NCBI RefSeq assembly: GCF_019710575.1
Contig: NZ_JAHWFK010000019.1
Coordinates: 124,001-188,000, forward strand
Direction of reading: 5' to 3'
Length of the DNA: 64,000 nt
DNA from: Paractinoplanes polyasparticus
GTDB taxonomy: Bacteria > Actinomycetota > Actinomycetes > Mycobacteriales > Micromonosporaceae
Shown: in pieces, positions 55,553-64,000 of the stretch
Position numbering within the stretch: the stretch's first letter is position 1
How the letters are laid out: each line of letters starts with the position of its first letter
The notes under the pieces: model-generated
Seen by the model: the letters and a program-made list of their open reading frames with translations, nothing else
Database searches by the model: none
What the model was told of the DNA's origin: nothing
Translations under genes and position numbers: made by a program

Positions 55553-56749
55553 GTGCCGGTGGACGCACGGGCAGCGGTGGACGAGACCTGGCGTACGGAC
55601 GCCGCCGGCATGCTCGGTGTGCTGGCCCGCCGGCTGGGCGACCTCGACCGGGCCGAGGAGGCGCTCCAGGAGGCGCTGGCCGAGGCGTTGCGCCGGTGGC
55701 CGTCCGACGGTGTGCCCGGCAGTCCGGCGGGCTGGCTGGTGACCACGGCCTGGCGCAAGGCGCTCGACGCGATCAAGCGGGAGGCGACCGGCCGCGAGAA
55801 GGTCGCGGTTCTGGCCCGTACGCCCCCGGACGCGCCCACCGGGGACGACCGGCTCGCCCTGATCTTCGCGTGTTGTCACCCCGCGCTGCCGGAAGCGGCC
55901 CGCATGGCGCTGACCCTGAACGCCGTGGCCGGTCTGCCCACCGAGGCCGTCGCGGCGGCGTTCCTGACGCCGCGGGCCACCATGGCCCAGCGCCTGGTGC
56001 GGGCCAAGAAAAACCTTCGAGCTTCCGGCGTACGGGTGGAGGTTCCACCCGAAGACGAGCTGGGCACCCGCCTCCCGGCCGTGCTGACCGTGGTCTACCT
56101 GATCTACAACGAGGGCTACCTGGTCCACAACGAGGGTCACCTGGCCCGCGAGGGGCTCGACCTGGCCCGGCAGCTGGCCCACCTGATGCCGCGCGAGCCC
56201 GAGGCGGCCGGCCTGGCCGCGCTGGTCGAACTGCACGAGGCCCGCGCGGCGGCCCGCTTCGACGACCAGGGCCGGCTCGTGCTGCTGGAGGAGCAGGACA
56301 GGTCCCGCTGGGACGGTGCCATGATCCGGCTCGCGGTGGGACGGCTCGCCCGGGCGGCCGCGCTGGACCGGCCCGGGCCGTACCAGTTGCAGGCGGCCAT
56401 CGCGGCCCAGCACGCGCTGGCGCCGTCGTGGCCGGCGACGAACTGGGCCGCCGTACGCGCTCTCTACGACCGGTTGCAGCTGCTCACGCCGTCGCCGGTG
56501 GTCTCGTTGAGCCGGGCCGTGGCGACCGGCTTCGTGGCCGGGCCGGCGGCGGCGCTCGACGAGGTGGACGCCCTCGCCGAGCGTTTGTCCGGCTATCGGC
56601 TTTGGCACGCGACCCGGGCCGACCTGCTGCTGCGGCTGGGCCGCCGGGACGAGGCGGCCGAGGCGTGGCGACGGGCGCTGGCCCTGGCCACCAACCCGGC
56701 CGAGCGGGAGCTGCTCACCCGGCGGCTGGCCGCGCTCGGCACGGAGTGA
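55553..56749 (+). CDS. ECF sigma factor with C-terminal TPR-like extension (ECF42 type)
   Basis: The 398-residue protein has sigma region 2 (LARRLGDLDRAEEALQEALA then WPSDGVPGSPAGWLVTTAWR), region 4 (LTLNAVAGLPTEAVAAAFLT, RATMAQRLVRAKKNLRASG) and a long C-terminal extension with VVYLIYNEGYLVHNEGHLAR and LMPREPEAAGLAALVELHEA. This is the ECF42 layout, which typically lacks an anti-sigma factor and is paired with DGPF/YCII proteins. The convergent neighbour at 56754 is exactly such a protein. GTG at 55553 or 55559. Confidence 0.9.
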   Translation: MPVDARAAVDETWRTDAAGMLGVLARRLGDLDRAEEALQEALAEALRRWPSDGVPGSPAGWLVTTAWRKALDAIKREATGREKVAVLARTPPDAPTGDDRLALIFACCHPALPEAARMALTLNAVAGLPTEAVAAAFLTPRATMAQRLVRAKKNLRASGVRVEVPPEDELGTRLPAVLTVVYLIYNEGYLVHNEGHLAREGLDLARQLAHLMPREPEAAGLAALVELHEARAAARFDDQGRLVLLEEQDRSRWDGAMIRLAVGRLARAAALDRPGPYQLQAAIAAQHALAPSWPATNWAAVRALYDRLQLLTPSPVVSLSRAVATGFVAGPAAALDEVDALAERLSGYRLWHATRADLLLRLGRRDEAAEAWRRALALATNPAERELLTRRLAALGTE

Positions 56750-56753
56750 CGGC

Positions 56754-57107
56754 TCAGCGTTCCAGGACCGGGCGGATCTCCACCCGGTCGCCGATGGCCG
56801 CGATGCCCGGCCAGGTGGAGGCGATCGCCACCGCCTCGTCCATGTCGTCGGCGGTCAGGAAGAGGATCGCGCCGACGACCTCCTTCAGCTCGAGGAACGG
56901 GCCGTCGGTGACCGTCGGCCCGCCGTCGGCGCCGCGGCCCACCGTCTTCGCGGTCGAGGAGGGCTGCAGTTCGGCGCCACCCTCCTCGATCTTGCCGGCC
57001 GCGGACCACTTCTCCCACCACGAGGTGATCTCGCCCATCAGTCGCTCGGCCGTCCCGGGGTCGTTCCAGGGGGTCTCGTCGCCGGCCAGGATCATGACGT
57101 AACGCAT
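56754..57107 (-). CDS. YCII-related DGPF-type protein, partner of the ECF42 sigma factor
   Basis: The 117-residue protein starts MRYVMILAGDETPWNDPGTA and has the diagnostic TVTDGPFLELKEVVGAILFL, with an acidic DDMDEAVAIASTWPG helix and C-terminal VEIRPVLE. DGPF proteins are commonly encoded next to, and transcribed by, ECF42 sigma factors. ATG at 57107 follows GGAGGAG. The genes converge 4 bases apart. Confidence 0.92.
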   Translation of the reverse strand: MRYVMILAGDETPWNDPGTAERLMGEITSWWEKWSAAGKIEEGGAELQPSSTAKTVGRGADGGPTVTDGPFLELKEVVGAILFLTADDMDEAVAIASTWPGIAAIGDRVEIRPVLER

Positions 57108-57188
57108 GGTGTTGTCTCCTCCGCTGGTGTGCCGTCTCCATGGTGACGATCGAGGCGGCGCCGGAATCGACATCCCGTCGGATCCTTT

Positions 57189-58910
57189 TTACGAGGCGGG
57201 GGTCTGCTCGCCGAACGCGGTGAAGAACTTGTTCCGGAAGTCGTTCATCGGCCAGACCGGGGCGTCGGGGCGGGGGCGCAGGCCCTCGGTCCAGCCCCAG
57301 CTCGCGATGCGGTCGAGCGCCTTCGGGTCCTTGGCCAGCACCGTGACGGGCACGTCGTGGCTGGCGCCGGCGCCGGCCGCGATCGGCGACGGTTGGTGGT
57401 CGCCGAGGAAGACCATCACCAGGTCGTCGTCGCCGTAGAGCCTGACCCAGTTGATCAGGGCGGTGAGCGAGTACACGATCGACTTGCCGTACTCGGCCCG
57501 CACCTCGCGCGGCTCGGCCCACAGGGCGCTCGGCTTCTTGGCCCCTTCGACCATCCGGTGATAGATCGAGCCGTCGCCGACCTGGTTCCAGTCGGGCAGG
57601 TAGTCGGGGATCGGCGCCCACGGCGTGTGGCTCGAGACCAGCGGCATCTCGACCATCAGCGGGCCGCGGCCGGCCTTCTTGTACTCGATCGTGTTGAGCT
57701 GCTTGAGCGTGTACTGGTCGGGCATGGGCGACCAGCTGAACTTCGGGCCCTGGTAGCCCAGGTTGCGGCTGTCCCACACGGTGTCGTACCCGTAGAAGTT
57801 ACCCTCGGGCCAGGCCCGCGTCGCCCCCGGCATGACGCTCACCGTGCGGTAGTTCGCGTCGCGGAACGCCCTGGTCAGCGTGAGCCGGTCGGTGGCGACC
57901 AGATTGCGGTAGCGCTGCTCGTTGTTGATCCACAGGCCGGACTCGAACGTGGCGTGGGCCAGCCAGCTGCCGCCGCCGAACGTGGGCGAGGTGAGCCAGC
58001 CGCTGCGCGCGGTGAATCCGGCCTCGGCCAGGGTGGCCGTCCCCCGGTCGAGCACGGGCGTGACGGTCGGGGCGAGGGCGACGCCCTCGACGGCGCTGCG
58101 GCCGTAGCTCTCGACGAAGGTGAAGATGACGTCCTTGCCCTTGAGGCCGGTGAGCATCTGCGCCGGCGGCACGGTCTTGAACGGGTCCTGCTGCACCTCC
58201 TTGGCGAACTCAGCCTCGTCGCGGAGGCCGGCCCGGGCCTGGTGGGCACGGTCCCAGGCGTACGTGGCGGTGCTGCGCGCCGCGACCGGCACAGCGCCCC
58301 AGACGGAGACGCCGAGCGAGAACGTGAGCGCCCACGCCACGCCGACGCCGCCCGCGGTGATCGCCGACTTCCTGCGGTGGCGGCCGACGAGGGCGCCCAC
58401 CCGCAGCACCGACCAGCAGGTCAGGGCCAGCACGCCGACGACCAGCAGCACGATCACGGCGACGGCGGCGATCGCGGCGAAGCGGCCGTACGAGTCGACG
58501 ACGAAGCTGAACGCATCGTCGAACAGCACCCAGTCGAGCACCGGGTCGAACGGCCGGTTCAGCTCCTCGAAAAAGCCCATGTCGAGGCACTTCTCGATGA
58601 CCAGCAGACCCACGAGGGCGCCGGCGGCGATCGCGAAAACCCGGCGCGCCCGCGGTGGGAGCACCACCAGCAGGCCGACCATGACCGCGCCCTCGAGCGG
58701 GATGCGCAGGAAGCCCAGCGGCGTGAGGCGGGACAGGATGTTCGGGAAGATGAGGGCCACGAAGAGCAGCAGGGCCGCCAGGACCGTCAGCGTCAGCTGG
58801 ACGCGGGGGTGGCGGGCGAACGTCTTCAAGCGGCCGACGGCTGGCGGGCCGTCCTGGATCTCGGGCACGCCAGGGGGAACGGATGTACGGGGCCGGCGGT
58901 TCAGTGACAC
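57189..58910 (-). CDS. LTA synthase/sulfatase-family membrane enzyme
   Basis: The 573-residue protein has about five N-terminal transmembrane helices (from VQLTLTVLAALLLFVALIFP to VGVLALTCWSVLRVGALVG). An extracytoplasmic sulfatase-fold domain follows: IFTFVESYGRSAVEGVALAP at the usual nucleophile region, SGWLTSPTFGGGSWLAHATF, PLVSSHTPWAPIPDYLPDW and VMVFLGDHQPSPI for metal binding. Such enzymes transfer phosphoglycerol or phosphoethanolamine to envelope glycans; the exact substrate is unclear. GTG 58910 has GGAAGTG upstream. Divergent from phosphoketolase with 97 bases between. Confidence 0.85.
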   Translation of the reverse strand: MSLNRRPRTSVPPGVPEIQDGPPAVGRLKTFARHPRVQLTLTVLAALLLFVALIFPNILSRLTPLGFLRIPLEGAVMVGLLVVLPPRARRVFAIAAGALVGLLVIEKCLDMGFFEELNRPFDPVLDWVLFDDAFSFVVDSYGRFAAIAAVAVIVLLVVGVLALTCWSVLRVGALVGRHRRKSAITAGGVGVAWALTFSLGVSVWGAVPVAARSTATYAWDRAHQARAGLRDEAEFAKEVQQDPFKTVPPAQMLTGLKGKDVIFTFVESYGRSAVEGVALAPTVTPVLDRGTATLAEAGFTARSGWLTSPTFGGGSWLAHATFESGLWINNEQRYRNLVATDRLTLTRAFRDANYRTVSVMPGATRAWPEGNFYGYDTVWDSRNLGYQGPKFSWSPMPDQYTLKQLNTIEYKKAGRGPLMVEMPLVSSHTPWAPIPDYLPDWNQVGDGSIYHRMVEGAKKPSALWAEPREVRAEYGKSIVYSLTALINWVRLYGDDDLVMVFLGDHQPSPIAAGAGASHDVPVTVLAKDPKALDRIASWGWTEGLRPRPDAPVWPMNDFRNKFFTAFGEQTPAS

Positions 58911-59007
58911 GCGAAAGTCACTTCCACCCCGTACCGAAGACTCTATTGGCCGCCGCCGGGTAGCCGTAGCGTGACTGTCAACGACCGCGAAGTGAGAGGA
59001 CGAGCCT

Positions 59008-61401
59008 GTGCCCACGGCTGTCTCCGACCTGTTGCCGACGCTCGACGATGCCGACCTCGCTCGTATCGACGCCTGGTGGCGCGCCAACAACTACCTGACC
59101 ATCGGTCAGATCTATCTTCAGGCCAACCCGCTGCTGCGCGAGCCGTTGAAGGCCGAGCACATCAAGCCGCGGCTCCTCGGCCACTGGGGCACCAGCCCGG
59201 GCCTGTCCTTCGTCTACGCCCACGTCTCGCGCCTGATCCGCCACACCGGGCAGGACGCGATCTACCTGACCGGCCCCGGGCACGGCGGCCCGGCCCTGGT
59301 CGCGGCCGGCTACCTCGAGGGCACCTACTCCGAGGTCTACCCCGAGGTCACCCGCGACGAGCCGGGCCTGCGCAAGCTGTTCCGCCAGTTCTCCAGCCCC
59401 GGCGGCATCCCGAGCCACGTCTCGGTGACCACCCCGGGCTCGATCCACGAGGGCGGCGAGCTGGGCTACGTGCTGGTCCACGCGTTCGGCGCCGTCTTCG
59501 ACAATCCCGACCTGCTGGCCGTCGCCGTGGTCGGCGACGGCGAGGCCGAGACCGGCCCGCTCGAGGGTTCCTGGAAGGGCGTGTCCTTCCTCAACCCGGC
59601 CCGCGACGGCGCTGTGCTGCCGATCCTGCACCTCAACGGGGCCAAGATCTCCGGCCCGACCGTGCTCGGCCGCAAGGACCCGGCCGAGGTGCGCGAGCTG
59701 CTGAGCGGTCACGGCTACGAGGTGATCGAGGTCGAGGGCGACGACCTTCCCGGCATGCACCAGCGGTTCGCCGCCGCGCTGGCCGAGGCGTGGGGCCGCA
59801 TCCGCACCATCCAGCGCTCGGCCCGCGACGGCGGGTGGGACGGCACGCGCCCCACCTGGCCGCTGATCGTGCTGCGCACCCCCAAGGGCTGGACCGGCCC
59901 GGCCGAGGTCGACGGGGTCAAGGTCACCGGCACGTTCCGGTCCCACCAGGTGCCGCTGTCCGGCGTGCGCGACAACCCGGAACACCTGGCCCTGCTGGAA
60001 CAGTGGCTCAAGTCGTACCGGCCGGAGGAGCTCTTCGACGACGACGGCGCGCCCGTCGCCCTGCTGCGCGAGCAGGACCCGGAAGGCGACCTGCGGATGA
60101 GCGCCAACCCGCACGCCAACGGCGGGGTGCTCACCCGCGAGCTCGACCTGCCCGACTTCCGCGACTACGGCATCGACGTGACGACGCCGGCGACGCTGCG
60201 GGCCGAGTCGACCCGCAGGCTCGGCGAGTACATGCGCGACATCTACCGCACCAACCCCGACCGGTTCCGGCTGTTCTCGCCGGACGAGACCAACAGCAAC
60301 CGGCTCGGCGCGGTCTTCGAGGTCTCCGACCGCGCCTTCATGGAGAAGGTGCATCCCGACGACGTGGCGCTCGGCCCCGACGGCCGGGTGATGGAGGTGC
60401 TGTCCGAGCACAACTGCCACGGCTGGCTCGAGGGTTACACGCTGACCGGGCGGCACGGCCTGTTCGCGACGTACGAGGCGTTCGCCATGGTGAGCGCGTC
60501 GCAGACCATCCAGCACGGCAAGTGGCTGGAGGAGGCCGACCACCTGCCCTGGCGGGCCAAGGTGCCGAGCCTGAACGTGCTGCTCACCTCGACGGCGTGG
60601 CGCAACGACCACAACGGCTTCAGCCACCAGGGCCCCGGCCTGATCCAGAACGTGCTGACCCAGCGCGGCACGGTGAGCCGGGTCTACCTGCCGCCGGACG
60701 CGAACTGCCTGCTCTCGGTGGCCGACCACTGCTTCCGGTCGAAGTCCTACATCAATCTGATCGTCATCGACAAGCAGCCGCAACTGCAGTGGCTGACCAT
60801 GGACGAGGCGATCGAGCACTGCGCCCGCGGCGCCGGCATCTGGAACTGGGCCGGCACCGACGACGGCACGACCGACCCCGACATCGTCATGGCCTGCGCC
60901 GGCGACGTCGTGACCATGGAGACGGTGGCCGCGGCCCAGATCCTCAAGCAGAGGCTGCCCGGCATGCGGGTGCGCGTGGTCAACGTCGTCGACCTGATGA
61001 CGCTCGTCCGGCGCAAGGACCACCCGCACGGCATGAGCGACACGCTGTTCACCGAGCTGTTCACCGACACGGTCGACGTGGTGTTCGCGTTCCACGGCTA
61101 CCCGGGCGCCGTGCACCAGCTCGTGCACGGCCGGCCCGACGCCGACCGTTTCCGGGTGCGCGGCTTCATCGAGCAGGGCACCACCACGACCCCGTTCGAC
61201 ATGACCGTGCGCAACCGGGCCTCGCGCTACCATCTGGTCATCGACGCCATCAACAACGCGCGCCGCCTGCCGCAGGGCGCGGAGGACCTGAAGAAGTGGT
61301 GCGAGTCCCAGCTGGCCCGCCACGAGCAGTACGTGGTGGAACACCTGGAGGACATGCCCGAGGTCCGCGACTGGTCGCTCGGCGACTGGGCCGAGTCCTA
61401 G
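59008..61401 (+). CDS. xfp: Xylulose-5-phosphate/fructose-6-phosphate phosphoketolase
   Basis: The 797-residue protein is full-length phosphoketolase, using thiamine diphosphate to cleave xylulose-5-P (and often fructose-6-P) into acetyl phosphate and a shorter sugar phosphate. Signatures are LGHWGTSPGLSFVYAHVSRL, ITLTGPGHGGPAL-type YLTGPGHGGPALVAAGYLEG, VVGDGEAETGPLEGSWKG, WLEGYTLTGRHGLFATYEAF, HQGPGLI and DRFRVRGFIEQGTTTTPFDM. GTG at 59008 follows GAGAGGA. No acetate kinase lies beside it. Its stop overlaps that of the convergent GGDEF-EAL gene. Confidence 0.95.
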   Translation: MPTAVSDLLPTLDDADLARIDAWWRANNYLTIGQIYLQANPLLREPLKAEHIKPRLLGHWGTSPGLSFVYAHVSRLIRHTGQDAIYLTGPGHGGPALVAAGYLEGTYSEVYPEVTRDEPGLRKLFRQFSSPGGIPSHVSVTTPGSIHEGGELGYVLVHAFGAVFDNPDLLAVAVVGDGEAETGPLEGSWKGVSFLNPARDGAVLPILHLNGAKISGPTVLGRKDPAEVRELLSGHGYEVIEVEGDDLPGMHQRFAAALAEAWGRIRTIQRSARDGGWDGTRPTWPLIVLRTPKGWTGPAEVDGVKVTGTFRSHQVPLSGVRDNPEHLALLEQWLKSYRPEELFDDDGAPVALLREQDPEGDLRMSANPHANGGVLTRELDLPDFRDYGIDVTTPATLRAESTRRLGEYMRDIYRTNPDRFRLFSPDETNSNRLGAVFEVSDRAFMEKVHPDDVALGPDGRVMEVLSEHNCHGWLEGYTLTGRHGLFATYEAFAMVSASQTIQHGKWLEEADHLPWRAKVPSLNVLLTSTAWRNDHNGFSHQGPGLIQNVLTQRGTVSRVYLPPDANCLLSVADHCFRSKSYINLIVIDKQPQLQWLTMDEAIEHCARGAGIWNWAGTDDGTTDPDIVMACAGDVVTMETVAAAQILKQRLPGMRVRVVNVVDLMTLVRRKDHPHGMSDTLFTELFTDTVDVVFAFHGYPGAVHQLVHGRPDADRFRVRGFIEQGTTTTPFDMTVRNRASRYHLVIDAINNARRLPQGAEDLKKWCESQLARHEQYVVEHLEDMPEVRDWSLGDWAES

Positions 61402-63626
61402 GCGACGACGGTGGCGGCCCGTACCGGGATGCGGGCCGCCGCGAAATCGGGGTCGGCGACCGGGCGGCCGAAGTGGTAGCCCTGCAGGTAGCGGTAGCCG
61501 AGACGCTGCAGGGCCTCGGCCTGGGCCGCCGTCTCGACGCCCTCGGCCACCGCGGTCAGGCCGAGGCCGGCGGTGACCTGGAAGAGCGCGTCGGCGATGA
61601 CCGTGTGCCGCCCGGCCTCGGTCACGTTGTCGACGAAGGACTTGTCGACCTTGAGGATGTCGACCGGGACGGTCTGGAGCAGGCCGAGCGACGAGTGCCC
61701 GGTGCCGAAGTCGTCGAGCGCGATCCGCACGCCCAGCGCGCGCAGCTCGTGCAGCGCGACCACGGCCTGGCCGCCCTCGAAGACGGCGGTCTCGGTCACC
61801 TCGACGGCCAGGCACGAGGCGGGCAGGCCGCTGTCGGCCAGCGCGGCCGCCACCGTCGCCGCGAAGTGCGGGCGGGCCAGCTGCCGGGCCGAGACGTTGA
61901 CGCTGATCCGGTCGGGCGCGCCCGGGCCGAGGTCGGCGCGCCACGTCGCGAGGCGGTGGCAGGCCGTCCGCAGGATCCACTCCCCCAGCTCGACGATCAG
62001 GCCGTTGCGCTCGGCGACCGGGATGAACGCGGCCGGGCTGACCAGGCCCCGCACCGGGTGCTCCCAGCGCACCAGGGCCTCGACCGCGGCCACCCGCCCG
62101 GCCGGCAGCTCGACGATCGGCTGGTAGACGACCCGGAACTGGCCCAGATCGAGCGCCGTGCGGATCTCGGCGCCCAGCCGGACGTACTCGCCGGCCCGCT
62201 CGTCGAGGGCGGGCGTCCAGCGGCGTACGGGCTCGCCGGTCTGCTTGGCCGCGTGCATCGCCGACTCGGCCTGCCGCAGCAGCTCCACCGGGGTGGTGCC
62301 GGCGCCGCCGGCCAGGCCGATCGCGACCCCCACGTACAGCTCGTGACCGCCCTCGGCAACCGGCGCGCCCAGCGTGCGGGCCAGCGACGCGGCGAGCGCC
62401 CGGGCCTCGTCGGCGTCGGCGTCGGTCAGCAGCACCGCGAACTCGTCGCCACCGATGCGGGCCACCAGGGCACCCGCCGGCGCCGCCTCGGCCAGCCGGG
62501 CGGCCACGGACACGAGCACCCGGTCGCCGATCGGCCGGCCGAGCTCGTCGTTGACGTTCTTGAAGCCGTTCAGTCCGAGCAGCGCGATCTGCGGGCGGCC
62601 GGCGGCCAGGGCGTCGCGCAGCTCACCTTCGAAGCGGCGGCGGCTGGCCAGTCCGGTCAGCGGGTCCTGCATGGCGGCCCGGGTCAGCTCGGCCGACTGC
62701 CGGCGCACCTCGAACACGAAGCCGGACATGCGGGCGATGATCAAGAGCACCAGGGTGCACGCACCGACGGCGACCGAGAGGCGGCCGACCGGGTCGGCGC
62801 CGATCCGCGGGACCAGCAGCAGGGCCGGCGCGAGCAGGGAGCAGGCGCCGAACAGCAGCAGCCGGGACGGGCCGACGCGGGCGGCCACGCGCTCCTCGCC
62901 GCCCCGCTCGCCGGCCATCGACGGGTGCAGCGCGGCCACCGACCACAGGATGTAGGCGAGCAGGAACACCGGGTCGGCCAGGTGGGTCGAAGCCGTGGTG
63001 TAGAGCGGGATGACGGCGAACGCGGTGTCGGCCACGAGCATCATCACCGCGCCGGCGACCAGCAGGCGGGCGCTCGGCGATCGGGCCGCGCCCCCGGTGA
63101 ACAGGCGCGCGAGCAGTCCGAGGACCATCGCGTCGGCCGCCGGGTAGGCGACGGTGGTGATCTGCTCCAGCGTCGACGAGCCGGAATCGGCGGCCACGGG
63201 ATAGAGCACGAACAGCCAGAAGACCAGCCCCAGGCCGGTGCCGACGATGGCCGCGTCGATCAGGTCGCCGGTGCCGCCGCGGTTGCGCCGCACCAGCAGC
63301 AGAAGACCGGCGAACAGCATCGGGTACGAGCCGAGGTAGAAGATGTCGGCCGGCGAGGGATACGGCGACCGGTGCAGGACGTTCTCGTAGAACTCGTAGG
63401 TCAGGTCACCGGCGACGAACGTGATCTGCGCGGCGGCCAGCCAGCGCCACATCGCCGGGCGCTCCGGCCGGTGCAGGCGCAGGGCGAGCAGGATGCCGGC
63501 CGCGGTGGCCACCCCGATCACGTCGTAGAGGAGGCTCGCGACCCTGCCCTCGGGCAGGACGTAGTGAACGGCGGTCGCGACCATCCCGATCGCGAGCCAC
63601 CAGATCCAGAGCCGTCCGTGCCGCAC
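61398..63626 (-). CDS. Membrane GGDEF-EAL protein with degenerate GGDEF metal site
   Basis: The 742-residue protein has eight to nine N-terminal hydrophobic segments (to about 300), then GGDEF (IGGDEFAVLL near 391) and EAL (VEALVRWEHPVRG near 515, SVNVSARQL, EVTETAV, DDFGTGHSSL, VDKSFV, AEGVET). The EAL residues look complete, so it is a probable c-di-GMP phosphodiesterase. In GGDEF the metal-binding segment DLDxFK is replaced by GLNGFK (near 351), so cyclase activity is doubtful and the domain may only sense GTP. Its membrane domain (GDLTYE, PADIFYLGSYP, TVAYPAADAM) resembles that of the protein at 12345-15386, but it lacks PAS. Confidence 0.92.
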   Translation of the reverse strand: MRHGRLWIWWLAIGMVATAVHYVLPEGRVASLLYDVIGVATAAGILLALRLHRPERPAMWRWLAAAQITFVAGDLTYEFYENVLHRSPYPSPADIFYLGSYPMLFAGLLLLVRRNRGGTGDLIDAAIVGTGLGLVFWLFVLYPVAADSGSSTLEQITTVAYPAADAMVLGLLARLFTGGAARSPSARLLVAGAVMMLVADTAFAVIPLYTTASTHLADPVFLLAYILWSVAALHPSMAGERGGEERVAARVGPSRLLLFGACSLLAPALLLVPRIGADPVGRLSVAVGACTLVLLIIARMSGFVFEVRRQSAELTRAAMQDPLTGLASRRRFEGELRDALAAGRPQIALLGLNGFKNVNDELGRPIGDRVLVSVAARLAEAAPAGALVARIGGDEFAVLLTDADADEARALAASLARTLGAPVAEGGHELYVGVAIGLAGGAGTTPVELLRQAESAMHAAKQTGEPVRRWTPALDERAGEYVRLGAEIRTALDLGQFRVVYQPIVELPAGRVAAVEALVRWEHPVRGLVSPAAFIPVAERNGLIVELGEWILRTACHRLATWRADLGPGAPDRISVNVSARQLARPHFAATVAAALADSGLPASCLAVEVTETAVFEGGQAVVALHELRALGVRIALDDFGTGHSSLGLLQTVPVDILKVDKSFVDNVTEAGRHTVIADALFQVTAGLGLTAVAEGVETAAQAEALQRLGYRYLQGYHFGRPVADPDFAAARIPVRAATVVA

Positions 63627-63676
63627 GCCGGGTGATCGACGGACGGGGACCCGACCTGAGCCGGTGCGATGGACTT

Positions 63677-63690
63677 CACATGATCATGTG
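63677..63690. promoter_or_regulatory. 14-base palindrome in the divergent region before the small membrane protein
   Basis: CACATGATCATGTG is a perfect palindrome between the GGDEF-EAL gene start (63626) and the small membrane gene start (63729). It is a candidate operator for the downstream nucleoside-hydrolase unit or for the c-di-GMP gene. Confidence 0.45.
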
Positions 63691-63728
63691 CAGTAGCCTC
63701 CGGTGGCCGCTCATCAGGAAGGGTGGAT

Positions 63729-63926
63729 ATGGTCCTCCGCCGGTTCCCCCGACGTGTCTATCAGGGCGCCGCCGTGATCGCCCTCGTCGCCGCCACGCAG
63801 GCCGCGATCATCCCCGCGATCGGCGCCGGACCGGCCTGGCTGTGGGCCGGCGTCCCCCTGCTGGGCGCCGCCGCCGCGGTCCTGATCGCCAAATCGATCC
63901 CGTACGAGCATGTGAAGTTTCCCTAG
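63729..63926 (+). CDS. Small two-helix membrane protein
   Basis: The 65-residue protein has two hydrophobic segments (GAAVIALVAATQAAIIPAIG and AWLWAGVPLLGAAAAVLIAK) and basic ends. GGAAGGG precedes the ATG at 63729 at proper spacing. No family recognised. The next gene starts 3 bases after its stop, so they are co-transcribed. Confidence 0.7.
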   Translation: MVLRRFPRRVYQGAAVIALVAATQAAIIPAIGAGPAWLWAGVPLLGAAAAVLIAKSIPYEHVKFP

Positions 63927-63928
63927 AC

Positions 63929-64000
63929 ATGTTGATCTATCTCGACTGCGACACCGGCATCGACGACTCGATCGCGCTGGCCCTGTTGCTCGGCCACGAC
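63929..64000 (+). CDS. Nucleoside hydrolase (IunH type), N-terminal fragment
   Basis: The first 24 residues, starting MLIYLDCDTGIDDSIALALL, contain the DxDxGxDDxxA calcium-binding motif that begins inosine-uridine-preferring nucleoside hydrolases. The gene runs off the window end. It follows the small membrane protein by 2 bases. Confidence 0.88.
   Translation, partial: MLIYLDCDTGIDDSIALALLLGHD

Noticed and set aside
58971..63635. Extremely long open frames antisense to or out of frame with real genes (also 11889-15398 and 1605-3617)
   Set aside because: They are rich in Arg/Gly/Pro, lack family features, and exist because high G+C DNA has few stop codons; the recognised proteins lie in other frames.

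Overview
The window is very G+C-rich, tightly packed DNA that reads as chromosome of a motile, lysine-degrading actinomycete, most likely Micromonosporaceae (Actinoplanes-like). This is inferred from codon use, frequent GTG starts, several apparently leaderless genes, a beta-lysine (kam) cluster, F420/LLM and DinB/maleylpyruvate-isomerase-like proteins, and a lone fliQ. I see no rRNA, tRNA, CRISPR array, transposase or phage module. Assignments rest on reading the translated proteins; no database search was run.

Layout. 1-5609: lysine catabolism, with kdd, a YtcJ-like amidohydrolase, kamD and the first codons of kamE on the minus strand, divergent from kamA. 5611-12100: CsbD, a methyltransferase, Lrp/AsnC, acyl-CoA dehydrogenase, a 5'-3' exonuclease, a GNAT/TetR divergent pair around a clear palindrome, and an MFS exporter. 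12345-19800: a membrane PAS-GGDEF-EAL protein, GNAT, DinB, an SfnB-like flavoprotein, and a DUF1810/ChaB pair. 19967-24716: a repeat-bearing membrane protein, a maleylpyruvate-isomerase-like protein, an isolated fliQ, and a ROK regulator divergent from a DUF1479 protein across two inverted copies of a promoter module. 25065-30807: GNAT, an inositol-phosphatase-like protein, a sugar O-acetyltransferase/LLM pair, and a PrsW operon.

30892-39062: glgX followed by two protein-methyltransferase-like genes (PRMT-type and SET), then two divergent citrate synthases, one with an N-terminal helix-turn-helix, fired from face-to-face overlapping promoters; then a nitroreductase, a VOC protein and a membrane protein. 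39125-45288: an ABC exporter/MarR pair and a MarR/MMPL pair, each with a palindrome between the divergent genes. 45236-52996: organosulfur block, with SsuD-type monooxygenase, a Tat-exported sulfite-oxidase-like molybdoenzyme, and an ssuC-ssuA-ssuB-tauD-type operon. That operon has a possible Trp-Cys-Cys leader peptide at its front and a 60-bp tandem repeat carrying DnaA-box-like 9-mers inside it. 53215-57107: a beta-propeller protein and an ECF42-type sigma factor with its DGPF partner. 57189-64000: an LTA-synthase-like enzyme, phosphoketolase, a second GGDEF-EAL protein whose GGDEF metal site is damaged, a small membrane protein and the start of a nucleoside hydrolase.

No single large unknown system stands out. 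The most unusual items are regulatory architecture (36051-36083, 23369-23446, 51541-52044, 52920-52996), the orphan fliQ, the PRMT+SET pair, and a membrane input domain shared by the two c-di-GMP proteins.
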